This document shows, in pieces, positions 54,719-62,391 of a stretch of 64,000 nucleotides of DNA. The notes under the pieces were generated by a model. It worked only from the letters and a program-made list of their open reading frames with translations, searched no databases and had not been told where the DNA came from. The number at the start of each line of letters is the position of its first letter. Within the stretch, counting starts at the first letter, position 1. Made by a program: the position numbers and the translations under genes. The stretch lies in assembly GCF_900130045.1 (NCBI RefSeq), contig NZ_FQXT01000001.1:663014-727013 (forward strand). Reading direction: 5' to 3'. This DNA is from Leeuwenhoekiella palythoae (GTDB lineage Bacteria > Bacteroidota > Bacteroidia > Flavobacteriales > Flavobacteriaceae).

Positions 54719-56815
54719 ATGGAAAAAACTTTTAGCCACGTAGATTATCTTTGGGATGAACAAAAAGCGGCAGAATTAGGAGACGATCAGGTTGCTCTTT
54801 TTCTGTATCGCTCTAACATCCTTGGCGCAGATTTAAGAATAACAAATTACGGCGGCGGTAATACCAGCTGCAAAACCATAGAAAAAGATCCGCTTACTAA
54901 TGAAGACGTCGAAGTGATGTGGGTAAAAGGTTCTGGAGGTGATATAGGTACGCTAACCCGACAAGGAATTGCCGGTTTATATACAGAGCGCCTGAGAAAC
55001 CTTAAAAATGTTTACGGCGGGCTTGAAGATGAAGACCGTATGGTAGGCCTTTTTAATCATTGTATTTACGACTTAGATTCAAAAGCACCTTCTATTGATA
55101 CGCCACTGCACGGCTTACTTCCTTTTGCACATATAGATCACCTGCATCCTGATGCGCTTATCGCAATTGCTGCGGCAGAAGATAGTGAGAAAATCACCAA
55201 AGAAATTTGGGGTGACACAATGGGTTGGGTACCTTGGCAGCGCCCTGGCTTTGACCTTGGCCTTCAGCTAGAAAAATGCCTAAATGAAAACCCTGGAATC
55301 CGCGGAATTGTCCTAGGAAGCCACGGTTTATTCACTTGGGGAGATACTTCTTACGAATGCTATATCAATAGTCTTGAAGTGATCGAGAAAGCGTCTTCTT
55401 ATATCGAGAAAAAGGTAAAGGAAAACGGAAACGTTTTTGGCGGACAAAAGATCGAAAGTTTACCGGCAGATCAGCGTAAAGATCAGGCTGCTAAATTAAT
55501 GCCGCTCCTTCGCGGACTCGCTTCTTCCGAAAACCGTATGATTGGTCATTTTACTGATAGTGACACGGTGCTTCAGTTCATTAACAGTAATGATCTGGAA
55601 AAATTAGCTCCAATGGGGACTTCGTGCCCTGACCACTTCTTGCGTACTAAGATTCAGCCATTAATTCTAGATTTAGATAAAAACGCAGATCTTGACGACA
55701 CCGAAGCAGTATTGGCTAAACTAGAACCTTCTTTTGAGCAATACCGTCAGGAATACAAAGATTATTACGAAAGCTGTAAACATGACAACAGTCCGGCGAT
55801 GCGTGATCCTAACCCTGTGATCATCATCTTCCCCGGAGTAGGGATGTTCAGCTTTGCTAAAAATAAACAAACCACACGTGTAGCAAGCGAATTCTACATC
55901 AACGCCATCAACGTAATGCGCGGTGCAGAAGCGATCACCAGTTACACTTCATTGCCACGCCAAGAAGCATTCGATATCGAATATTGGTTGCTTGAAGAAG
56001 CAAAATTGCAACGTATGCCTAAAGAGCAACCGCTTTCTCGCAAAGTAGCTTTGGTTACCGGTGCTGCCGGCGGAATTGGTAAAGCGATCGCAGATAAGCT
56101 TGTTGCTGAAGGTGCTAATGTCGTACTTACCGATATGAGCGAGGAAGCTTTAAAAGAAGCTGTTGCGACCTATAAAAAAGATCAAGTTGCCGGTGCGGTT
56201 TGCGATGTTACCAGTGAAGAAGCTATTAAAAAAGCCTATAAAGAAGCTTGCTTGGCCTTTGGTGGTGTAGATATCGTGATCCACTCTGCAGGATTAGCAA
56301 TTTCTAAAGCATTAGAAGATACGACACAAAAAGATTGGGATCTTTTACAGAATGTACTTGTTAAAGGGCAATTCTTAATGGCTCAGGAAGGTGTTGCGAT
56401 TATGCGCAAGCAAGGCTTAGGCGGTGACATTGTGAATATCGCAAGTAAAAACGGACTCGTTTCAGGGCCTAATAACGTAGGTTATGGTACTGCAAAAGCT
56501 GCTCAACAACATATGACACGCCTACTCGCTGCAGAATTAGGCGGTGATAAAATTCGTGTAAATACCGTAAACCCTGATGGTGTTATCGTAGGTAGCAAGA
56601 TCTGGGAAGGCGCTTGGGCCGAAGGTCGCGCAAAAGCGTACGGTATCGAAGTTAAAGACTTACCTGCACACTACGCAAAACGTAATTTGCTTAACGAGAT
56701 CATCCTGCCAGATGATATTGCAGACGGTGTTTTTGCCTGTGTGGGCGTACTGCAAAAAAGTACCGGAAATACCATCAACGTAGACGGTGGTATGGCCAAT
56801 GCTTTTGTGCGCTAA
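54719..56815 (+). CDS. rhaEW: Bifunctional L-rhamnulose-1-phosphate aldolase / L-lactaldehyde dehydrogenase
   Basis: This fusion has about 698 residues. I start at ATG 54719 (MEKTFSHVDYLWDEQKA); the longer frame encodes a Cys- and aromatic-rich stretch that lies over the regulatory gap. Residues 1-400 form a class II aldolase domain (NYGGGNTSCKT, VKGSGGDIGTL, DTPLHGLLPFAHIDHLHPDA with metal-binding His). Residues about 435-698 are a short-chain dehydrogenase (VTGAAGGIGKAIADKL, IHSAGLAISKA, Y589 and K593 in YGTAKAA). The pair converts rhamnulose-1-phosphate to DHAP plus L-lactaldehyde and oxidises the aldehyde to L-lactate. It is the first gene of the rhamnose operon. Confidence 0.93.
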   Translation: MEKTFSHVDYLWDEQKAAELGDDQVALFLYRSNILGADLRITNYGGGNTSCKTIEKDPLTNEDVEVMWVKGSGGDIGTLTRQGIAGLYTERLRNLKNVYGGLEDEDRMVGLFNHCIYDLDSKAPSIDTPLHGLLPFAHIDHLHPDALIAIAAAEDSEKITKEIWGDTMGWVPWQRPGFDLGLQLEKCLNENPGIRGIVLGSHGLFTWGDTSYECYINSLEVIEKASSYIEKKVKENGNVFGGQKIESLPADQRKDQAAKLMPLLRGLASSENRMIGHFTDSDTVLQFINSNDLEKLAPMGTSCPDHFLRTKIQPLILDLDKNADLDDTEAVLAKLEPSFEQYRQEYKDYYESCKHDNSPAMRDPNPVIIIFPGVGMFSFAKNKQTTRVASEFYINAINVMRGAEAITSYTSLPRQEAFDIEYWLLEEAKLQRMPKEQPLSRKVALVTGAAGGIGKAIADKLVAEGANVVLTDMSEEALKEAVATYKKDQVAGAVCDVTSEEAIKKAYKEACLAFGGVDIVIHSAGLAISKALEDTTQKDWDLLQNVLVKGQFLMAQEGVAIMRKQGLGGDIVNIASKNGLVSGPNNVGYGTAKAAQQHMTRLLAAELGGDKIRVNTVNPDGVIVGSKIWEGAWAEGRAKAYGIEVKDLPAHYAKRNLLNEIILPDDIADGVFACVGVLQKSTGNTINVDGGMANAFVR

Positions 56816-56842
56816 TTTTAATTGAATTGTTTTAATTATCAG

Positions 56843-56878
56843 GAAACTCCTTATTCTGTTTCTAGTCTCAGGAGTTTC
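56843..56878 (+). other. Intercistronic hairpin between rhaEW and rhaI
   Basis: GAAACTCC and GGAGTTTC form an 8-bp stem with a 20-nt loop in the 96-bp gap. The following sequence is AT-rich but lacks a good T-run, so it is more likely an RNA-processing or stability hairpin than a full terminator. Confidence 0.45.
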
Positions 56879-56911
56879 TGTTAATTTAATATCCTCCAAA
56901 TTTGTCTTCCA

Positions 56912-58192
56912 ATGAATATCGAAACACAACAACTACAAGATCTTAACGCAAAAAACCTTTCTACTCATAAATCTCAATTCGATTTCTTAACTCAAACGTT
57001 GTCGAATTCTGACGTCGATGTAGATCAGGTTATTAAAAAACTAGCCGATTTTCAAGTGGCGATTCCCAGCTGGGCATTAGGTGCCGGCGGAACCCGCTTC
57101 GGAAGATTCTCTTATGGAGGGGAACCTGCTTCTTTAGAACAAAAAATTGAAGACATCGGGCTTATTCATAAGCTAACACAAACGGCAGGAGCTATATCAT
57201 TACACATTCCATGGGATGTGCCGGAAGATTACAATGCGATCAAAGAACTCGCTGCGCTTAACAAGATCAAGTTTGATGCAGTAAACAGCAACACCTTTCA
57301 GGATCAAAAAAATCAAAAGGAAACCTATAAATACGGTTCGCTAAGTAATACCAGTGCAGCGGTACGTGAGCAAGCGATTGCTCACAATAAAGAAGTGGTA
57401 GAGATCGGAAATAAATTAGGATCAAAAAGCTTGACCGTATGGTTAGCTGACGGTGCTTCCTTTCCTGGGCAAAACAATTTTCAGACTGCACTAACGCATA
57501 CCCAAAACAGCTTGATCTCGATCTATGAAGATATGCCGGCAGATTGGAAAATGTTTATCGAGTATAAACCTTACGAGCCTTATTTCTACAGTACGGTTAT
57601 TCAGGATTGGGGGACGTCGCTAATGCTTGCCAACGGCTGCGGTGAACGCGCGTACACTTTGGTAGATTTAGGACATCACCTTCCGAACACGAATATTGAA
57701 CAAATTGTTTCCATCTTAATGCTGAAAGGCAAACTTGGAGGTTTTCACTTTAATGACAGTAAATATGGTGATGATGATATCACCGTTGGAAGTATCAAAC
57801 CGTATGCACTTTTCCTGATCTTTAACGAGTTGGTTTACGGAATGCAGAACAATCCACAAAACCCGGAATTGGGCTGGATGATCGATGCGAGTCATAACCT
57901 TAAAGATCCGCTTGAAGATTTGATTCAATCGCTTGAAGCGATTCAAGAAGCCTATGCTAAGGCCCTCTTGATCGATCAAGAGGCTTTACGAGCGGCTCAG
58001 GAAAATAACGACGTTACCTTGTGTCAAGAGATTTTACAAACTGCATACCGCACCGATGTACGACCATTAGTTCAGGAGGCACGCCTAAAAACCGGCGGTG
58101 CACTGAATCCTATTGCGGCCTACCGCGATCTAGGCGTGCGTGATGCACTTATTAAAACAAGAGGAAAAAACACAGTAGCGACAGGGCTATAA
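56912..58192 (+). CDS. rhaI: L-rhamnose isomerase, RhaI type
   Basis: This 426-residue TIM-barrel isomerase converts L-rhamnose to L-rhamnulose. It matches the RhaI type known from Pseudomonas and Bacillus rather than E. coli RhaA: SWALGAGGTRFGRFSYGGEP, SLHIPWDVPEDY, FDAVNSNTFQDQ, SKSLTVWLADG with the active-site Asp, FIEYKPYEPYFYSTV, DLGHHLPNTNIEQ and GFHFNDSKYGDDD (metal ligands). Cytoplasmic, with no signal. It lies 96 bp after rhaEW and 17 bp before the kinase. Confidence 0.93.
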   Translation: MNIETQQLQDLNAKNLSTHKSQFDFLTQTLSNSDVDVDQVIKKLADFQVAIPSWALGAGGTRFGRFSYGGEPASLEQKIEDIGLIHKLTQTAGAISLHIPWDVPEDYNAIKELAALNKIKFDAVNSNTFQDQKNQKETYKYGSLSNTSAAVREQAIAHNKEVVEIGNKLGSKSLTVWLADGASFPGQNNFQTALTHTQNSLISIYEDMPADWKMFIEYKPYEPYFYSTVIQDWGTSLMLANGCGERAYTLVDLGHHLPNTNIEQIVSILMLKGKLGGFHFNDSKYGDDDITVGSIKPYALFLIFNELVYGMQNNPQNPELGWMIDASHNLKDPLEDLIQSLEAIQEAYAKALLIDQEALRAAQENNDVTLCQEILQTAYRTDVRPLVQEARLKTGGALNPIAAYRDLGVRDALIKTRGKNTVATGL

Positions 58193-58209
58193 ACTGCAAG
58201 CAAGAGTAG

Positions 58210-59583
58210 ATGAAGAAAACAGTTACGGCAGTATTTGATATAGGGAAAACCAATAAAAAATTCTTTCTTTTTGATGCTGAATTTCAAGAGGTTTATCGCG
58301 AGTACGTTCAGTTTGATGAAATCACAGATGAAGACGACCATCCTACCGAAGATCTTTCAGCACTTCGCGATTGGTTAAAAACCGTTTTTGACCGTATGCT
58401 CAAAACTGAAAAGTATGATATCAAAGCCATCAATTTTTCTTCATACGGGGCTAGCTTAGTACATCTCGATGAGAACCGCGATGTGATTTTCCCGCTATAT
58501 AATTATACGAAATCGATTCCGCAGGAAATTATTGACAGCTTTTACGAGAAATACGGTCCGGAAGAAGATTTTCATCAAAAAACTGGTTCGTCTAGCTCTG
58601 GAATGCTCAATGCCGGAATGCAACTCTACTGGTTGAAAAATACCAAGCCGGAAGTTTTTAAGAAAATTAGGTATTCTTTACACCTTCCGCAGTATTTAAG
58701 TTTTGTATTTACGGGAATTCCGCTGAGCGAGTACACCAGTATAGGTTGTCATACCTCGCTTTGGGATTTTGAAAAAAGAGATTATCACGATTGGGTGTAT
58801 GCCGAAAACTTAGATCAGATCCTCCCGCCTATCGTTTCTACCGAAACGAGCATCAATATGAATTATAACGGTAAGCGTATTAAAATTGGCGTGGGTATTC
58901 ACGACAGTTCTGCGGCTTTGCTTCCGTATGTACGCAGTCTTAAAAATCAATTTATTTTGATTTCTACGGGAACCTGGAGTATCGCGTTAAATCCGTTTGT
59001 AGAACGCACTTTGAGCAAAAAAGATGTGGCAGATGATTGTATCAATTATATGCGCATTAATGGAAAACCAGTTAAATCGGCCCGCCTTTTCTTGGGTAAT
59101 GAATACAGCATTCAAGTAAAAAAGCTCACTGAGCACTACGGCGTAGACAAAGACTATCACAAGACGGTAAAATTTGATCCCGAGATTCATTACGAGATCG
59201 TAAAAGAATTTGAAAAGCTATTTAAATGGGAATCGATTGTCGATCCTGAAATGCCTGAAGAAACCCATTTGCGTTATACCTCATTTGAGGACGCCTATCA
59301 TCATTTAATGATGGAACTCGTGCTACTTCAAGTAGAGAGTATTAAAAGCGCCAAAGGGAATATGACCATCGAAAAACTCTTTGTTGACGGTGGTTTCAGC
59401 GATAACGATATCTATATTCATTTGTTATCGCATCACTTCAGAACAATGGAATTGCGCACCACAGACTCCTCGCTGGGATCTGCCTTAGGCGCAGCGATTT
59501 GTATCTCTGACACCCAACTGAACTCTAAATTTTTAAAGAAAAATTATTCGATGAAAAAGCATATTCCTTTCATCGCTAAATAA
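58210..59583 (+). CDS. rhaB: L-rhamnulokinase (FGGY family)
   Basis: This 457-residue FGGY-family sugar kinase would phosphorylate L-rhamnulose at C1. The N-terminal phosphate loop is AVFDIGKTNKKFFLFD. The C-terminal ATPase part has VGIHDSSAALLPY, LISTGTWSIALNP, FVDGGFSDNDIYIHLL and SSLGSALGAAICISD. Many FGGY kinases look alike, so rhamnulokinase is chosen because it lies between rhaI and the lactate oxidase gene, which completes the pathway. It starts 17 bp after rhaI and ends 5 bp before lldD. Confidence 0.88.
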   Translation: MKKTVTAVFDIGKTNKKFFLFDAEFQEVYREYVQFDEITDEDDHPTEDLSALRDWLKTVFDRMLKTEKYDIKAINFSSYGASLVHLDENRDVIFPLYNYTKSIPQEIIDSFYEKYGPEEDFHQKTGSSSSGMLNAGMQLYWLKNTKPEVFKKIRYSLHLPQYLSFVFTGIPLSEYTSIGCHTSLWDFEKRDYHDWVYAENLDQILPPIVSTETSINMNYNGKRIKIGVGIHDSSAALLPYVRSLKNQFILISTGTWSIALNPFVERTLSKKDVADDCINYMRINGKPVKSARLFLGNEYSIQVKKLTEHYGVDKDYHKTVKFDPEIHYEIVKEFEKLFKWESIVDPEMPEETHLRYTSFEDAYHHLMMELVLLQVESIKSAKGNMTIEKLFVDGGFSDNDIYIHLLSHHFRTMELRTTDSSLGSALGAAICISDTQLNSKFLKKNYSMKKHIPFIAK

Positions 59584-59588
59584 ACACT

Positions 59589-60740
59589 ATGGCTAACTCC
59601 TTTGACACTGCATATCCATCGGTTGATGATTTACGCTCCAAAGCAAAAAAGCGCGTTCCCGCCTTTGCTTTTGAATATCTGGATGGTGGTTGTAATGAAG
59701 ATGTAAGCATACAACGCAACACTTCAGAAATACGCGATGTACAGCTACAGCCGCGTTACCTCAACAATTACGGACAAAGTTCGACGAAGACCAAAGTACT
59801 TGGGATGGAATTTGACGCGCCATTTGGTATCGCTCCGGTGGGATTACAAGGACTGATGTGGCCCAATTCGCCAGCGATCTTGGCTAAAGCAGCGCATAAA
59901 AATAACATTCCGTTTATTTTGAGTACGGTGACCACAATGAATATTGAAAAGGCCAGCGAACTCACCGAAGGAAATGCGTGGTTTCAGTTGTATAATCCTG
60001 TTGAAGATGCGGTGCGCAACGACATTATAGACCGTGCCGAAGCTGCCGGTTGTCCGGTTTTAGTGCTGCTGTGTGATGTACCTACTTTTGGCTACCGACC
60101 ACGAGATTTTAGAAACGGACTCGCACTTCCGCCAAAGATGTCTGCCAAAAATATTATGCAGATTTTAGGTAAACCTACTTGGGCGTTTAACACGCTTAAA
60201 CACGGTCAGCCCACCTTTGAAAACCTAAAACCCTATACGCCGGAAGGTTTAAATCTGAAACAACTTGGCGCGTTTATGGACCGTACCTTTTCAGGAAAAC
60301 TCAACGAAGAAAAAATAAAACCCATCCGCGATCGCTGGAAGGGAAAACTAGTACTCAAAGGTGTACAATCGTTGCAAGACACTCAGGATGCCATAAGAAT
60401 GGGCTTTGATGGAATCATCGTTTCTAATCACGGCGGCCGCCAACTGGATGCTGCACAATCAACGATTAATTCGTTAAAAGAAATTGCAGCCACCTACGGG
60501 GATCAAATTGAAGTAATGATGGACAGTGGTTTACGCTCAGGGCCAGATATCGCGCGTGCGATGGCTTGTGGTGCTAAATTCACTTTTATGGGACGCTCCT
60601 TTATGTACGGCTGTGGCGCACTAGGTAACAAAGGCGGAGATCACACCATCGGGATGCTCAAAACCCAATTCAAACAAGTGATGGATCAATTGGTGTGTGA
60701 GCGCGTTGAAGATCTACCCAAACATTTAATAACCTCCTAA
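59589..60740 (+). CDS. lldD: FMN-dependent alpha-hydroxy-acid dehydrogenase (L-lactate dehydrogenase-like)
   Basis: This 383-residue FMN enzyme has the alpha-hydroxy-acid oxidase fold. The N-terminal RVPAFAFEYLDGGCNED, the FMN-binding APVGLQGLMWP and WFQLYNP, the catalytic H281 and R284 in SNHGGRQLD, and DSGLRSGPDIARAMACGA are all present. It likely oxidises the L-lactate produced by the RhaW domain to pyruvate, passing electrons to the respiratory chain. It lies 5 bp after rhaB and 2 bp before the permease, so translation is probably coupled. Other 2-hydroxy acids are possible substrates. Confidence 0.9.
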   Translation: MANSFDTAYPSVDDLRSKAKKRVPAFAFEYLDGGCNEDVSIQRNTSEIRDVQLQPRYLNNYGQSSTKTKVLGMEFDAPFGIAPVGLQGLMWPNSPAILAKAAHKNNIPFILSTVTTMNIEKASELTEGNAWFQLYNPVEDAVRNDIIDRAEAAGCPVLVLLCDVPTFGYRPRDFRNGLALPPKMSAKNIMQILGKPTWAFNTLKHGQPTFENLKPYTPEGLNLKQLGAFMDRTFSGKLNEEKIKPIRDRWKGKLVLKGVQSLQDTQDAIRMGFDGIIVSNHGGRQLDAAQSTINSLKEIAATYGDQIEVMMDSGLRSGPDIARAMACGAKFTFMGRSFMYGCGALGNKGGDHTIGMLKTQFKQVMDQLVCERVEDLPKHLITS

Positions 60741-60742
60741 CT

Positions 60743-62170
60743 ATGTCGCAATACAATCAAGAAGAAGAAACTATAGAGGAAATCGCCGGTGGTGAATTTG
60801 AACGCCAGGCGGTACCTCAATCCAGACTACAAAGTTGGAAGGCATTTTTAGGTATGTACGCCGGAGAGCACGCTGCAGGAACCGAATTTGTAATCGGTCC
60901 GTTATTCCTTACTACGGGAGTAAGCGCTTTTGACCTTATCGTTGGATTGCTCATTGGGAACTTAATGGCGGTTTTGAGTTGGCGTTTTTTAACGGCAGAG
61001 ATCGGAACCAAGTTTCGATACACGCTGTATTTCCACCTTGAAAAAATCTGCGGAAAACGCTTAGTAACCGCTTACAATCTCGCCAATGGTGTACTCTTCT
61101 GTTTCCTTGCCGGGGCGATGATCACGGTTTCGGCTACAGCCGTTGGGATTCCGTTTGATATGGAAATGCCCAAACTCACCGATACGACTCCTAACAGTCC
61201 TACATGGGTGATCATTGTGATCGCTATTGGTGCTGTGATCTCCATAATTGCTGCAAAAGGATATCAAACCGTAGCAAAAGCCGCAAACTGGATGTCTCCG
61301 GTGATTGTGCTGGCGTTTATCGCTTGTGGCGTGGTGGCGTTGATTCAGTTAGATGTACACAGCTTTACCGACTTTTGGAATATTTGGGGAGAAGGTAGCG
61401 AACCTTTTCCGGGACAAATAAAATATACGTTCTGGCACGTTGTATTATGGTCGTGGTTTGCCAATGCTGCGATGCACATTGGGATGTCTGACCTCTCTGT
61501 GTTCCGCTTTGCGAAAAAACCAAGCGCAGGCTGGACGACCGCCGGCGGAATCTATATCGGGCATTATGTTGCTTGGATTTCAGCCGCCTTGTTATATGCG
61601 GTATATCTTAAATCTCCCGAAGCACAAGCAATGCTGGCAGGTGGCGAAGCACCATCGGTAGCTCCCGGTCCTTTAGCTAACAATGCTATTGGAATCTTCG
61701 GGATTATTGCCGTGATCCTTGCGGGGTGGACGACTGCAAATCCAACGATCTATCGCGCCGGACTTGCTTTTCAAGCCATTATGCCTAAAGTTTCTACATT
61801 TTGGGTTACCATTCTTGCGGGATCTGTAGCCACAATTGCAGGTTTATTCCCCGCTTTTGCAATGAAATTATTAGGCTTCGTAGCACTTTACGGATTCATT
61901 CTTGCCCCTATTGGAGCAATAATCGTATTCGATCATTTCTTTGGAAAAACTGCAGGAATTCAACCATTTTATGCTGAAAAAACAGGAGTAAAATTCAATT
62001 GGGCGGTATTCGGCGCTTGGGCATTAAGCTTTGGAGTATTTTATTTCATCTCGGTGCAGTATGATGTATTCTTATCCTTCCTAACCTTACCGGCCTGGAT
62101 AAGCTGCGGAATCCTGTTTTTAATTTTCAGTAAATTTTATCAAACTAAAACTGCTCCGTTGAGTACGTAA
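60743..62170 (+). CDS. NCS1-type permease in the rhamnose operon
   Basis: This 475-residue inner-membrane protein has about 12 hydrophobic segments. The N-terminal part (GMYAGEHAAGTEFVIGPLFL followed by TTGVSAFDLIVGLLIGNL) and the middle (AAKGYQTVAKAANWMSPV, GWTTANPTIYRAGLAFQAI) resemble the NCS1 purine/pyrimidine permease family. It starts 2 bp after lldD and is the last gene of the rhamnose operon, which otherwise has no transporter. The position suggests uptake of L-rhamnose, or of lactate or a related compound, rather than a nucleobase. The family call is good; the substrate is inference. Confidence 0.78.
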   Translation: MSQYNQEEETIEEIAGGEFERQAVPQSRLQSWKAFLGMYAGEHAAGTEFVIGPLFLTTGVSAFDLIVGLLIGNLMAVLSWRFLTAEIGTKFRYTLYFHLEKICGKRLVTAYNLANGVLFCFLAGAMITVSATAVGIPFDMEMPKLTDTTPNSPTWVIIVIAIGAVISIIAAKGYQTVAKAANWMSPVIVLAFIACGVVALIQLDVHSFTDFWNIWGEGSEPFPGQIKYTFWHVVLWSWFANAAMHIGMSDLSVFRFAKKPSAGWTTAGGIYIGHYVAWISAALLYAVYLKSPEAQAMLAGGEAPSVAPGPLANNAIGIFGIIAVILAGWTTANPTIYRAGLAFQAIMPKVSTFWVTILAGSVATIAGLFPAFAMKLLGFVALYGFILAPIGAIIVFDHFFGKTAGIQPFYAEKTGVKFNWAVFGAWALSFGVFYFISVQYDVFLSFLTLPAWISCGILFLIFSKFYQTKTAPLST

Positions 62171-62188
62171 ACTAGTAATCTTAGATAA

Positions 62189-62213
62189 ACTCCTTCAGGT
62201 CAAGCCTAGGAGT
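62189..62213. repeat. Hairpin repeat with CAGGTCAAGCC core
   Basis: ACTCCT / AGGAGT arms enclose TCAGGTCAAGCCT. The core matches the hairpin repeat upstream of the CE12 gene (near 53348) and resembles one upstream of mesX, suggesting a dispersed intergenic repeat. Confidence 0.45.
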
Positions 62214-62269
62214 ATTAAACCTTTTAACGCTGCCCTATAAAGCGTAAACAATAATTATTTGTGTGTGTA

Positions 62270-62309
62270 AATGGTCGTCAAGCTCGCAACTGACGGCCAT
62301 TTCTTTTTA
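62270..62309 (+). terminator. Rho-independent terminator of the rhamnose operon
   Basis: AATGGTCGTCA and TGACGGCCATT form an 11-bp stem (one G-T pair) with a 10-nt loop, followed by TTCTTTTT. It lies 100 bp after the permease gene. Confidence 0.82.
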
Positions 62310-62331
62310 ATAAAATAATATGGGACAGGTA

Positions 62332-62344
62332 GGGACAGGATGCT
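62332..62344 (+). promoter_or_regulatory. Candidate GntR motif upstream of GH28
   Basis: GGGACAGGATGCT shares ACAGGATGCT with the gntR/rhaEW gap site. It is 48 bp upstream of the GH28 start. Confidence 0.45.
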
Positions 62345-62356
62345 CCAAATCAATAA

Positions 62357-62377
62357 AACGTATATTTTACAGTTAAT
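62357..62377. promoter_or_regulatory. Element shared with the gntR/CE12 gap
   Basis: AACGTATATTTTACAGTTAA plus one base matches 53501-53521 in 20 of 21 positions. It ends 15 bp before the GH28 start, so it may be a promoter or operator. Preceding bases make TAAAACGTATATTTTA, an inverted repeat with arms like those of the TAAAACGTTTTA sites. Confidence 0.5.
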
Positions 62378-62391
62378 TTTACTTTTATTGC

